A stretch of DNA of 33,087 nt from Contendibacter sp031732755 (GCA_031732755.1 JAVMKI010000018.1:1-33087), one strand, 5' to 3'; shown: positions 16,077 through 25,008, counted from the first letter of the stretch. Notes: generated by a model not told the origin, from the sequence alone. Made by a program: numbers and translations.

Positions 16077-16108
16077 CGTGTTAAGGTTCGTACGCGGCTA
16101 TTGCGCGG

Positions 16109-16675
16109 CTATTGCGCGGCTACCAATGCCTTGGCATCCGGCCCATAGGGCAACACGTAGTCATACGCCGCCAGCACCAGATTGTCGGTGGCGCGGATCA
16201 GACGAGCAGTAACGTACACCGATTGCCGCGCGACCGCGTAAGTGCCGGTGATCACGGCCGCCGCGTTGTGCGACTGGCTAATCTCGCGAACCGAACGCGA
16301 CAACATCAATTCTCCAGTCCCCTCGGCGACAAAGATGTTGCTGCGCATCTTGATCTCGATCACCGTGAATCCCTTTTGGGCAAATCGGGAGCCGACCTGC
16401 TCGCCGATGACCCGACCCAAGGCGGACGAGGTCTCCAGGTTGTTGATATCGACAAACGTGGTGGCCAGCAGCGGCTCACGCCGTTCCTTGAGCCAAGGCG
16501 CCCGCTCCAGCAATGCGTCGGCGGCGGTGTAACTGGCGTCAACCAGGTTGGCGTCACGAATGATCGGCCGAACCGGCGCCTCTTCCTCCCCCCAAGACGC
16601 ACACCCCAGGATGCTTACGTTGAACGCGACCAATAATGCAACAGCCCCGCGCAAGCCTATTACGTTCCAATTCAT
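16109..16675 (-). CDS. FlgO-like outer-membrane lipoprotein
   Basis: A 188-residue predicted lipoprotein. A hydrophobic signal (residues 5-23) ends in ILGC, placing the lipidated cysteine at 25. The mature part (LLATTFVDINNLETSSALGRVIGEQVGSRF, then AAAVITGTYAVARQSVYVTARLI) resembles the FlgO domain of flagellar-associated Vibrio outer-membrane proteins, which is also found in non-flagellar lipoproteins. ATG at 16675 was chosen because GAGGTGAT lies upstream at workable spacing; ATG at 16684 is nearly as good. Forms a pair with the lipoprotein gene 41 bases upstream. No flagellar genes are nearby, so a flagellar role is not supported. Confidence 0.75.
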   Translation of the reverse strand: MNWNVIGLRGAVALLVAFNVSILGCASWGEEEAPVRPIIRDANLVDASYTAADALLERAPWLKERREPLLATTFVDINNLETSSALGRVIGEQVGSRFAQKGFTVIEIKMRSNIFVAEGTGELMLSRSVREISQSHNAAAVITGTYAVARQSVYVTARLIRATDNLVLAAYDYVLPYGPDAKALVAAQ

Positions 16676-16715
16676 GGCCTTCATCACCTCTATGATCCAA
16701 GTCGAATACGACATG

Positions 16716-17414
16716 TCATGGGCACGGGTGGTCCATGGCACATCCGACCACTTCCACCATGCGGGTGGTCACTGGGGCCGGTCCCTTGGCAATATATTGA
16801 TCTACATTATTGTCACTGACGTAGTAGATATCCCGCAGGCGGGACACATAACGATCCCCATTCATCACGGAAGTCGTTACGATGATTTCGCTGTTCGGCG
16901 TATCGGTAACGAAGCCGCTCGCCACATCCAATGCCACCGCTCCCACCATGGCCGCTGCCGCTGGTGAGTAGGTATCCGACGTGTCGCGCAACACCAATAC
17001 GGTGCCGGTCAACGCCGTGAACAAGCCCGGTGTTGGTCGGATGAAGCCACGATCCTTATGGGTTACGACTTGCACATCGTAACTGACCGGCAACCCAGCG
17101 GCCGGGTTTTCGCTCATGACGAATCCCTGCTCCAGCAGGTGCGTGACCAACAGATTATGAAAGGCCACACCAAATTGACTGTCGTAGCGCGGCTGCTGAA
17201 CGTTCAGGGCCACTGGACGGCCCTGCGGTTCGCTGGAGCCGATCAGGTTATCATGCAATCGTTTTGCTACATCGGCGGTGAGGACATCCCAATGATGGGC
17301 GGCCTGCATTTTCTTCTGAAAGTTTACGGGATAGGTGGTCGCCACGGGCACTTGGGACATACACGCCCCCAGCCCGAGACAGAGGATTGCAAGAGGGGCA
17401 TACGAGATTTTCAT
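16716..17414 (-). CDS. Uncharacterised lipoprotein
   Basis: A 232-residue protein with a short signal and lipobox GLGAC placing the lipidated cysteine at residue 18. The mature region contains QFGVAFHNLLVTHLLEQGF and SYDVQVVTHKDRGF, the pattern of periplasmic proteins that compute or bind at the envelope, but I do not recognise a named family. GAGGGAGAA precedes the ATG well. It is followed 41 bases later by the FlgO-like gene, suggesting that the two lipoproteins work together at the outer membrane. Function unknown. Confidence 0.8.
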   Translation of the reverse strand: MKISYAPLAILCLGLGACMSQVPVATTYPVNFQKKMQAAHHWDVLTADVAKRLHDNLIGSSEPQGRPVALNVQQPRYDSQFGVAFHNLLVTHLLEQGFVMSENPAAGLPVSYDVQVVTHKDRGFIRPTPGLFTALTGTVLVLRDTSDTYSPAAAAMVGAVALDVASGFVTDTPNSEIIVTTSVMNGDRYVSRLRDIYYVSDNNVDQYIAKGPAPVTTRMVEVVGCAMDHPCP

Positions 17415-17591
17415 GGGTTCTCCCTCGGTTTTTGTGTCCGGTTATCGGCGGTACCCCGCAAGTTTAGCCGGTTATACCACCCGCGCCACCCCTTGACAAC
17501 CAAGTTTCCACTGACCGGTTGGCAAAGTTTTCAACGACCTTCCCGCCAACGCCGATTACCAGTGGAAACAAAGCGTTAATTTCACACTTCA

Positions 17592-17638
17592 ACACATTAT
17601 GTTGTGGTAATTTCATTTCGATCCACATCATATGGAAT
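17592..17638 (+). promoter_or_regulatory. Tandem NrdR box candidates upstream of nrdJ
   Basis: Two 16-base sites, ACACATTATGTTGTGG (17592-17607) and CCACATCATATGGAAT (17623-17638), start exactly 31 bases apart, the tandem spacing typical of NrdR operators (three helical turns). By eye the first fits the ACACWATATATWGTGT consensus at 13 of 16 positions and the second at 10 of 16. NrdR represses ribonucleotide reductase genes when dATP is high. The rest of 17415-17713 shows no gene and no cobalamin riboswitch. Confidence 0.6.
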
Positions 17639-17713
17639 CCGCGTCTGGAATTCTCCTCCCGATATCCTCTAAAATTCGGTAGTCGCCCCTATCTCCCACG
17701 AGATTACTGAATC

Positions 17714-20700
17714 ATGAAAACTGCGCACCCGCGGTCCATCGACGGCTCGACCGCTGCCGACGTTCCGATGCAACCTGCCTCCTGGGATATCTGGGACCAG
17801 AAATACCGGCTGAAAGCCAAGGATGGGCAGGCGATGGACGAGGCCATCGACAGCACCCGCCAGCGGGTGGCCCGAGCCTTGGCCGAGGTCGAGGTCACGC
17901 CGGAACAACGTGAGTACTGGTACGAAAAATTCCTGTGGGCGCTGCGCCACGGGGCGATCCCGGCGGGACGCATCATCTCCAACGCTGGCGCTTGGGAACA
18001 CAAGCCGGCCACTTCCACCATCAACTGTACGGTATCTGGCACGATCCTGGATTCCATGGACGATATCCTGCGCAAGGTGCACGAGGCGGGATTGACATTG
18101 AAGGCGGGTTGCGGTGTGGGCTATGAATTTTCCACGCTCCGCCCACGCGGCGCTTACGTCTCCGGGGCAGGCGCCTATACCTCCGGGCCGCTGTCGTTCA
18201 TGGACATCTACGACAAGATGTGCTTCACCGTGTCGTCGGCGGGTGGGCGACGCGGCGCGCAGATGGGCACCTTTGATATCGGCCATCCCGACGTTCTGGA
18301 ATTCATCCGCGCCAAGCGTGAATCAGGCCGATTACGACAATTCAATCTATCCCTGTTGATCACCCGCGAATTCATGGAAGCTGTCAAGCAGGATGCCGAT
18401 TGGCGGCTGGCCTTCCCACTCCTGGCCAAGGAAGCCGAACAGGATCGGGTTGATCTCAACGATCCCAACCAAATTCTCTGGCGCGAATGGCCGACCTATC
18501 AGGGCTTGATCGTCAACGGCAGCGGTCAAGTCGCCTGCAAGATTTACCGAAAAATTCGCGCCCGGAGGCTTTGGGATTCGATCATGGCCTCCACCTACGA
18601 CTACGCCGAACCGGGGTTCATTCTCATTGATGAAGTCAACGAGATGAACAACAACTGGTTCTGCGAAAATATCCGGGCTAGCAACCCCTGTGTGACCGCC
18701 GATACCTGGGTGCAGACTGCGGCAGGACCGCGCCAGGTCGCCAGCTTGATCGGACAGCCCTTCCTGGCGCGGGTGGATGGCCAATGCCATGCGAGTGGCC
18801 CGGAAGGCTTCTTTCGCACCGCCGTCAAACCGATCGTGCGCCTGCAAACGACGGAAGGCTATAGCCTCAGGTTGACGGCGGATCACCGCCTGCGTCGCGT
18901 CATGCGCTATACCCGCGATGGCGTCGAGACCGAGTGGCGCGCGGTGGGCGAGTTGCGCAACGGCGACCGCGTGCTACTCAACGATCACCGCGCCCATTCG
19001 GAATGGGATGGCGACTACGGTGCGCATGAAGGCTATTTAATGGGTTTGCTGGTGGGCGACGGGACGCTCAAGCAGGATATCGCCGTGTTGTCGGTATGGC
19101 AGGCCACCGCCGTGGCCAATGGCGCAGCGCCCGAGATCGACAGCGGGATTCGGAGCGTCATGGACGCGGCGCTGACAGCGGCCAGGACATTGCCGCATCG
19201 TGTCGATTTCGGCGGTTGGCATCCAGTAGCGGGGCGTGGCGAATACCGCCTTGCCACGGCCGCGATCCGGGATCTGGCCTTTGCCTTGGGCTTACGGCCC
19301 GCCGCCAAAACCATTACCCCGGAGATTGAGCAGACTTCCAGCGCGTTTTATCGAGGCTTCCTGCGTGGTTTGTTCGATACCGACGGTTCGGTGCAGGGCG
19401 ATCAGCGCAAGGGAGTCTCTGTCCGTCTATCCCAATCGGATCTGCCTGTGCTGGAAGCCACGCAGCGCATGTTGTTGCGCTTGGGCATCGCCTCGACGTT
19501 GTATCGGGAGCGACGCCTCGCCGGTCATGCGTCGTTGCCAGATGGCAAGGGGAGCATGGCCCGTTGTGCGACCCGCGCCCAGCATGAACTGGTGATCAGT
19601 GGGGAAAATCTGTTGCGGTTTCGCGATCAGGTCGGCTTCACCGATCGGCAAGAAGCGGCGCGGCTGGATGGGTTGCTGGCCAACTATCGCCGCGCGCTCA
19701 ACCGTGAATGGTTCGTCGCCCGCGTTGCAACCGTCGTTCCGGCTGGTGTCGAAGAGGTGTACGACGTGCAGGTACCGGGTAGCAACTGTTTCGACGCCAA
19801 TGGGTTTCACGCCCATAATTGCGGCGAACAGATGCTCCCCCCCTATGGATCGTGCTTGCTCGGTTCGGTGAATCTAACGCCGTTCGTCCAGAATCCGTTC
19901 ACCGACCGGGCACAGTTTGATTGGGACACCTACCGGGAAGTGGTCGCCATTTTCACCCGGATGCTCGATAACGTGGTGGAAATCAACGGCCTGCCACTGG
20001 ATCGGCAACGCCAGGAAATTCTCGACAAGCGCCGTCACGGCATGGGCTATCTGGGGCTGGGCTCCACTCTGACGATGCTGCGGATGAAGTACGGTTCGCC
20101 GGAGTCGCTGGCGTTCACCGAGACAGTCACGCGAGAAATGGCGCTGGCCGGCTGGCGGGTTGCCCTGGAACTGGCGCGGGAGAAAGGCCCCGCCCCCATT
20201 CTCGAGCAGGAATTCACAATCACCGCGCGAATGCTGCACCAGCGTCCAGAACTCGCCCGTGATGGCTACCAGGAAGGCGACCGGCTCAAGGGGAAAGTGC
20301 TGCACGCCCGCTATAGCCGTTACCTGCAACGGATCGCGGCGGTCGCGCCGGAACTGATCGAAGAACTGGCCCAGACGGGCGCCCGCTTCACCCATCACAC
20401 CTCCATCGCGCCCACCGGCACCATCGCGCTGTCGCTGGCCAACAATGCCAGCAACGGCATCGAGCCCAGTTTCGCGCACCACTATTCCCGTAACATTATC
20501 CGCCCCGGCAAGAAAACCAAGGAAAGGGTGGACGTGTTTTCTTTCGAGTTGCTGGCCTATCGGCATTTGGTCGACTCCCGGGCCATGCCCACCGCCGCAA
20601 CCGCCGAGGAACGATTGCCGGAGTATTTCGGCACCGCCGACGACGTGACCCCGCGCCAGCACGTGGACATCCAAGCCGCCGCGCAGCAATGGATTGATTC

Positions 20701-21001
20701 CAGCATCTCCAAGACGGCGAATGTTCCCACCGATTTTCCCTACGAAGATTTCAAGGACATCTATCTCTACGCCTACGAAAAGAAACTCAAGGGCTGCACT
20801 ACCTTCCGCTTCAACCCCGAGGCGTTTCAAGGGGTTTTGGTGAAGGAGCAGGATTTGGCGAATACCTGTTACCGGTTCATCCTGGAAGATGGTTCGGAAA
20901 TCGAGGTCAAGGGCAACGAGGAAATCGAATACGACGGAGAAATCCACACCGCCGCCAATTTATTCGATGCCCTGAAGGAAGGCTATTACGGGAAATGGTA
21001 A
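17714..21001 (+). CDS. nrdJ: Class II (adenosylcobalamin-dependent) ribonucleotide reductase, intein-containing
   Basis: A 1095-residue precursor. Removing residues 326-702 leaves a 718-residue reductase that makes deoxyribonucleotides using an AdoCbl-generated thiyl radical, with or without oxygen. STINCTVSG carries a redox-active cysteine (105). After splicing, the active-site motif reads NPCGEQ with the radical Cys (703 in the precursor), and APTGTIAL is the phosphate-binding segment. The C-terminus ends GYYGKW without a C-x-x-C tail, as in the large NrdJa chain of Pseudomonas, whose partner NrdJb supplies it. No nrdJb follows here; the next gene is a sensor kinase. The start at 17714 has a poor ribosome site; ATG at 17768 is an alternative. 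Upstream lie probable NrdR boxes. Confidence 0.93.
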   Translation: MKTAHPRSIDGSTAADVPMQPASWDIWDQKYRLKAKDGQAMDEAIDSTRQRVARALAEVEVTPEQREYWYEKFLWALRHGAIPAGRIISNAGAWEHKPATSTINCTVSGTILDSMDDILRKVHEAGLTLKAGCGVGYEFSTLRPRGAYVSGAGAYTSGPLSFMDIYDKMCFTVSSAGGRRGAQMGTFDIGHPDVLEFIRAKRESGRLRQFNLSLLITREFMEAVKQDADWRLAFPLLAKEAEQDRVDLNDPNQILWREWPTYQGLIVNGSGQVACKIYRKIRARRLWDSIMASTYDYAEPGFILIDEVNEMNNNWFCENIRASNPCVTADTWVQTAAGPRQVASLIGQPFLARVDGQCHASGPEGFFRTAVKPIVRLQTTEGYSLRLTADHRLRRVMRYTRDGVETEWRAVGELRNGDRVLLNDHRAHSEWDGDYGAHEGYLMGLLVGDGTLKQDIAVLSVWQATAVANGAAPEIDSGIRSVMDAALTAARTLPHRVDFGGWHPVAGRGEYRLATAAIRDLAFALGLRPAAKTITPEIEQTSSAFYRGFLRGLFDTDGSVQGDQRKGVSVRLSQSDLPVLEATQRMLLRLGIASTLYRERRLAGHASLPDGKGSMARCATRAQHELVISGENLLRFRDQVGFTDRQEAARLDGLLANYRRALNREWFVARVATVVPAGVEEVYDVQVPGSNCFDANGFHAHNCGEQMLPPYGSCLLGSVNLTPFVQNPFTDRAQFDWDTYREVVAIFTRMLDNVVEINGLPLDRQRQEILDKRRHGMGYLGLGSTLTMLRMKYGSPESLAFTETVTREMALAGWRVALELAREKGPAPILEQEFTITARMLHQRPELARDGYQEGDRLKGKVLHARYSRYLQRIAAVAPELIEELAQTGARFTHHTSIAPTGTIALSLANNASNGIEPSFAHHYSRNIIRPGKKTKERVDVFSFELLAYRHLVDSRAMPTAATAEERLPEYFGTADDVTPRQHVDIQAAAQQWIDSSISKTANVPTDFPYEDFKDIYLYAYEKKLKGCTTFRFNPEAFQGVLVKEQDLANTCYRFILEDGSEIEVKGNEEIEYDGEIHTAANLFDALKEGYYGKW
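18689..19819 (+). mobile_element. LAGLIDADG-containing intein in nrdJ
   Basis: A 377-residue in-frame intein (precursor residues 326-702). It starts with Cys (CVTADTWVQT), has block B as LTADHR with TxxH (388-391), and ends VYDVQV, then ANGFHAHN before Cys+1. The penultimate His and terminal Asn are intact, so splicing looks functional. Two dodecapeptide motifs, GYLMGLLVGDG (440-450) and FLRGLFDTDGS (549-559), mark a homing endonuclease with both catalytic Asp positions present. Insertion falls directly before the thiyl-radical cysteine of the reductase, so the enzyme is inactive until the intein leaves. Base composition is similar to the host gene. Confidence 0.95.
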
Positions 21002-21284
21002 TCGGGTGCCACCCGTCTCCAACAAACATAGCGCTTGTTGGATCTCAGTGGATTGTCAACAAGACAAATTGGCTATACATCAAGAAGTTAATCAAAAATC
21101 CATTCCGCGTCGCGGAAATGGCCTCCCAATCACGCTCAGCGCCACCTGACTGCGGTCTTGACTAGGCCGCAGTCATCCATCCGTACCCAATCGCCGCTGG
21201 AATCGGCGTCTTCTATACTGACAGGCAGGATGGCATCACGCCGGCCGGTGGCGATGCCATTTTGACCACATACCGCCAGAAGCA
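21002..21284. repeat. Cluster of inverted repeats between nrdJ and the sensor kinase
   Basis: No gene is seen, but several hairpins lie in a row: CGGGT/ACCCG just after the nrdJ stop; CCAACAA/TTGTTGG; CCATTCCGCG facing TCGCGGAAATGG; TGACTGCGG (21147-21155) with CCGCAGTCA (21167-21175); CGCCG/CGGCG (21192-21208); and ATGGCATC (21230-21237) with GATGCCAT (21253-21260), followed by TTT. The last one could be an intrinsic terminator 24 bases before the kinase start. The density suggests terminators plus a structured leader. Confidence 0.55.
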
Positions 21285-23261
21285 ATGGGTGATCGAGTGA
21301 GCGAGATGCTGCGGTTCCTACGCGACCTGAGAATCCAGGGAAAGTTGCTGGCGGTGGTTTTGCCCCTGGTGCTGCTACCAGTTCTCAGCGTGGGCCTGAT
21401 CGTCGGCTATGTCTCCGAACAGCAAGCTTATCGGGGCATTACCCAAGCCACCCGAGCCGATCTGGAACACATGGCCCAATTCACGTTGGATCTCCTGAAC
21501 GCCCACTATCAGCAGTTTGAAGTGTACCAGGAAGACAAGCGGCGAACCGTCTACAACAATTTGGCTACCCTGGCGCGGTTTGCCTACAACCTTGTCGCGG
21601 TTCAGCACGAGCAGTATGCAAACGGTCAGCACACTCTGGAAGAGGCCCAGCAGGAAGCCCGAAAAGCATTCAAGAATATCAGCGTGGGTGAGACGGGTTA
21701 CCTCTACGCCATGACCTTAAAAGGTGACTTGACGATCCATGTCGCTCAGGAAGGTAAAAATATTTTCGCCACTCAGGATGAGAAAGGTCGTCACTTTATC
21801 CAGGAGATGTGTGAAAAGGCGGTCACCGCAAAGCCGGGCGAAGTACTTTACATTATTTACCCCTGGCGCAATGAGAGTCTGGGAGAATCTCATCCTCGCA
21901 ACAAGATCGTGGCCTACATGTACTTTCAGCCCTGGGATTGGATCATCGCGGCTGGTGGCTATCTGGAAGAGACCTACGAGGACGTGGCTTTTGAAAAAAA
22001 AGCCTTGCGGGAACTCAAGGACAATATCCTTGACAAGGCGGTCGGCGTAACCGGCTATATTTACGCCATGACTTCGAAAGGCGACCTAACGATTCATCGA
22101 TTTCGGGAAGGCCAGAACATCTATGATGAAAGAGACCAGGATGGTCGTTACTTCATCCGTGAGATGATCGAGCACAAGAACGGCTGGATCCGTTATCCCT
22201 GGCGGAACGATACCGATACAGCCACTCGAATGAAGATCGTGCGCTATCAATATTTCGCGCCTTGGGATTGGATCGTCGCCGTAGGTTCTTACGAGAACGA
22301 ATTCTATGAGCCTGCCAACGAGATCGAAAGGCGCATCCTCTCCAGCATGGGTATGTTGACTTTCTTCATCGGCGCGCTCGCGGTCATTCTGGTGTTTTTC
22401 GCCTCCAAATTCCTGACGGATCCCATTCAGCGCCTGATTGCGGGAATACGGGAAGTCAAGCGAGGTCGTCTGGATACCCAATTGGCTGTCACGTCCAACG
22501 ATGAACTCGGCGAATTGGCCGCCAATTTCAATCGGATGACGGAGGTATTGCGCACAAACAAGGACCTGGAAACCAGTCTCGCTCAGCAGAACAAAATGGC
22601 CTCGCTCGGCGTTCTGTCCTCGGAGGTGGCGCATGAAATCAATAACCCCTTGGGTGTCATCCTGGGCTATGCCGCTTACCTGGAAAACAAGATGAATCCT
22701 GATGATCCAGGGTTCAAATACATTCAGGAAATCAAACGAGAGAGTAAGCGATGCAAGAATATCGTGCAGGACTTGCTGAGCTACGCCCGGGTCCCCAAAC
22801 CTACCCTGGTAGAAACCGATATCAACGCCTTGCTCGAACAAATCGCTGATTTCGCGGCCCATCATACCGATATGGACGCCGTCAATATTGCAACCGTCTT
22901 CGATTCCCGGTTGCCCTGGGTTTGGGTGGATGGCGACCAGATTCGTCAAGTCGCCATGAATCTCATGCTAAACGCTGGCGCGGCCATGCCCGAAGGGGGG
23001 CGTCTGGTGGTGGAAACCGCTCTGGGCGAGAATGGCGACGTGAAACTGACCTTTCGGGACTCAGGCGCCGGTATTCCCCCAGAACACCTGGAAAAAATCT
23101 TCGAGCCTTTCTTCACCACCAAGGCACGAGGCACCGGTTTAGGATTGGCGATCACCAAAACCATCGTCGAACAACACGGAGGCCGAATCGAGGTTGTCAG
23201 TGAAGTCGGTCAGGGCACGACGGTAACGGTTCATTTGTCGGTTCACCGGGAGTCCGCCTGA
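21285..23261 (+). CDS. Membrane sensor histidine kinase with tandem Cache domains
   Basis: A 658-residue two-component kinase. A transmembrane helix (about 20-42) leads to a periplasmic sensor. Two closely similar Cache repeats (about 134-231 and 254-345) each contain GYxYAMTxKGDLTIH, an RxFIxEM-type segment, YPWRN and FxPWDWI. A second helix (355-375) leads to HAMP (376-428), HisKA with phosphoacceptor His450 in AHEINNPLG, and HATPase with N-box NLMLNAGAAMPEGG and GTGLGLAI. Cache sensors of this kind commonly bind small carboxylates. The start at 21285 lacks a good ribosome site; GTG at 21297 or ATG at 21306 are alternatives. Its TGA overlaps the regulator ATG by one base. Confidence 0.93.
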   Translation: MGDRVSEMLRFLRDLRIQGKLLAVVLPLVLLPVLSVGLIVGYVSEQQAYRGITQATRADLEHMAQFTLDLLNAHYQQFEVYQEDKRRTVYNNLATLARFAYNLVAVQHEQYANGQHTLEEAQQEARKAFKNISVGETGYLYAMTLKGDLTIHVAQEGKNIFATQDEKGRHFIQEMCEKAVTAKPGEVLYIIYPWRNESLGESHPRNKIVAYMYFQPWDWIIAAGGYLEETYEDVAFEKKALRELKDNILDKAVGVTGYIYAMTSKGDLTIHRFREGQNIYDERDQDGRYFIREMIEHKNGWIRYPWRNDTDTATRMKIVRYQYFAPWDWIVAVGSYENEFYEPANEIERRILSSMGMLTFFIGALAVILVFFASKFLTDPIQRLIAGIREVKRGRLDTQLAVTSNDELGELAANFNRMTEVLRTNKDLETSLAQQNKMASLGVLSSEVAHEINNPLGVILGYAAYLENKMNPDDPGFKYIQEIKRESKRCKNIVQDLLSYARVPKPTLVETDINALLEQIADFAAHHTDMDAVNIATVFDSRLPWVWVDGDQIRQVAMNLMLNAGAAMPEGGRLVVETALGENGDVKLTFRDSGAGIPPEHLEKIFEPFFTTKARGTGLGLAITKTIVEQHGGRIEVVSEVGQGTTVTVHLSVHRESA

Positions 23262-24625
23262 TGGCAATGCCCAAAAAGCGGATTTTAGTCGTGGACAACG
23301 ACGAGGCCGTATGCCGGATGGTGGAGACTATTCTGACGGATCAGGATTACCCGGTCTCGGCGTATACCCGTTCGCTCGACGCCATGGCGGATTTCGCGTC
23401 AGGTAAATATGAACTGGTGATTACCGATATCAAAATGCCGACGATGAGCGGACTGGACGTGCTGCAAAAGGTCAAGCAACAAGATCCTTCCGTGCCGGTC
23501 ATCATGATTACGGCCCATGCCACGGTCGATCTGTCGATCCAGGCCTTGCGCCAGGGCGCTTATGATTTCCTCACCAAGCCGTTCGAACCGGAGGAACTGC
23601 TGTCACGAATCCACAATGCCCTGCGCCAAACCGAACTAATCGCGGAAAATCGCCAACTGAAGGAAGAACTGGCGGCCTGGCAAGACTCCATCGTGGGCGA
23701 CTCGCCGCATCTGCTCAGTCTGCTCGAAACGGCCCGAAAAGTGGCGATTCGCGACATTCCGGTGCTGATCAGTGGGGAATCGGGCACTGGCAAGGAACTG
23801 GTGGCTCGCGCCATTCGCCATTATTCCCGGCGTAAGGAGGGCAGATTCGTCGCCATCAATTGCGGCGCCATACCCGAAGCGCTGCTGGAGAGCGAACTGT
23901 TTGGCCATCGCAAGGGCGCCTTTACCGGAGCGGATCGCGACCACAAGGGGCTGATTGAAACCGCCAATGGCGGCACCCTTTTCCTTGACGAAGTGGGCAC
24001 ACTGCCTTTGAACGTCCAGAAAACCCTGTTGCGCTTTCTGCAGGAACAGGAATTTTACCGGGTGGGCGACACCACTCCCGCCAAGGTTGACGTGCGCGTG
24101 CTGTCCGCCACCAATCTCGACTTGCAAGCCGCCGTGCAAAGCGGCGCTTTCCGCGAGGATTTGTACTATCGCCTCAACGTGGTTCATCTGCGACTTCCGC
24201 CGTTGCGCGAACGTCGCTCCGACATTCCCCTGCTTGTCGCGCACTTTATCAGGGAACAGAACAAGCGTTTTGGCACGAACGTGAAAGGATTTAGCCGCGA
24301 GGCGATGGAAGCGATGATTCAGCATGACTGGCCGGGCAATATCCGTCAACTCGGCAACGTGGTGCAAGCTACCTTGGCGGTTGACAACAGCGACTACATT
24401 GGGATTAAGGTCCTAGCCCAGTTCCTCAATCTGCCGCGCAAGAACGCGGCGTTTGCTGGCGATATCGGTGGGATGGATTACACCACGGCGTTGGCGCGCT
24501 TTGAAGCCGACTATCTGGGCCGCCTTCTTCAAACCAGTGGCGGCAATATCGAAGATGTCGCTCGCCACGCGGGCATGAATGTCGCCACGGTTTACCGCAA
24601 GATCAAGAAATACGGATTGCGCTAG
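23261..24625 (+). CDS. NtrC-family sigma-54-dependent response regulator
   Basis: A 454-residue activator. The receiver has acidic residues Asp12 and Asp14, phosphoacceptor Asp56 (LVITDIKMP) and Lys106. The AAA+ domain has Walker A GESGTGKE (172-179), GAFTGA (219-224) for contacting sigma-54, and Walker B GGTLFLDE (237-244). A Fis-type helix-turn-helix occupies about 426-452 (GGNIEDVARHAGMNVATVYRKI). Overlap with the kinase gene shows they form a cognate pair. A sigma-54 promoter lies 312 bases downstream, ahead of the HisKA and transporter genes, the expected target. Confidence 0.95.
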   Translation: MAMPKKRILVVDNDEAVCRMVETILTDQDYPVSAYTRSLDAMADFASGKYELVITDIKMPTMSGLDVLQKVKQQDPSVPVIMITAHATVDLSIQALRQGAYDFLTKPFEPEELLSRIHNALRQTELIAENRQLKEELAAWQDSIVGDSPHLLSLLETARKVAIRDIPVLISGESGTGKELVARAIRHYSRRKEGRFVAINCGAIPEALLESELFGHRKGAFTGADRDHKGLIETANGGTLFLDEVGTLPLNVQKTLLRFLQEQEFYRVGDTTPAKVDVRVLSATNLDLQAAVQSGAFREDLYYRLNVVHLRLPPLRERRSDIPLLVAHFIREQNKRFGTNVKGFSREAMEAMIQHDWPGNIRQLGNVVQATLAVDNSDYIGIKVLAQFLNLPRKNAAFAGDIGGMDYTTALARFEADYLGRLLQTSGGNIEDVARHAGMNVATVYRKIKKYGLR

Positions 24626-24627
24626 GG

Positions 24628-24660
24628 ACCGGCCATGGAATTGGCTTTCAACCGGTTTTT
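24628..24660 (+). terminator. Probable terminator after the response regulator
   Basis: ACCGG (24628-24632) pairs with CCGGT (24652-24656), with inner GCCA/TGGC pairing, and a run of five T ends at 24660. It starts three bases after the regulator stop and would separate the two-component genes from the sigma-54-driven unit. Confidence 0.55.
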
Positions 24661-24737
24661 GCCCCGCGATTGCCGACCGCCATGGAAGGTTTTTGGCATT
24701 TCCGCAAATGGTCTTGGACAAGGCCGCGAAAAATTCC

Positions 24738-24786
24738 CTGATATATCAGTATGACAATAAGCGATTGAAATAAATAACTTATTGTC
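24738..24786. promoter_or_regulatory. Candidate upstream activator sites for the NtrC-type regulator
   Basis: CTGATATATCAG (24738-24749) is a perfect 12-bp palindrome. Four bases on, GACAATAAG (24753-24761) is repeated inverted as CTTATTGTC (24778-24786) across 16 bases. They lie about 150 to 200 bases upstream of the sigma-54 promoter, where enhancer sites for such activators usually sit. The remainder of 24626-25008 has no gene. Confidence 0.5.
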
Positions 24787-24936
24787 TGTTCCCGCCTGCT
24801 TTGGATCGGTTGCGCGCCGCCGAGCCGATGAATTCGTTCGCCGCATTGCGACTCACCTTCCGTTCATCCGACCTCCCATTCACCTAACTTACTAAAAAAT
24901 AAACCGATCTCGGTCAACGCACTGGGCCAAACCCAC

Positions 24937-24952
24937 TGGCACGGAGGTTGCT
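24937..24952 (+). promoter_or_regulatory. Sigma-54 (-24/-12) promoter
   Basis: TGGCACGGAGGTTGCT matches the sigma-54 consensus TGGCACRNNNNTTGCW at every fixed position, preceded by C and followed by TT. Transcription should begin about 12 bases after the TTGC, near 24963, giving a leader of roughly 46 bases to the start at 25009. TGTCGAACGC is repeated at 24955-24964 and 24972-24981 around the start point. The NtrC-type activator encoded just upstream is the natural regulator. Confidence 0.9.
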
Positions 24953-25008
24953 TTTGTCGAACGCGGACCAATGTCGAACGCAGGGCAACGGTAGGGAACA
25001 GCGCGAAC

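Noticed and set aside
17415..17713. Cobalamin riboswitch upstream of the B12-dependent reductase
   Set aside because: No B12-box-like core or long structured leader was seen; the NrdR box pair explains regulation better.
21230..21245. Possible second sigma-54 promoter (GG, ten bases, GC) before the sensor kinase
   Set aside because: It lacks TTGC and lies in the arm of a hairpin; spacing alone is not enough.
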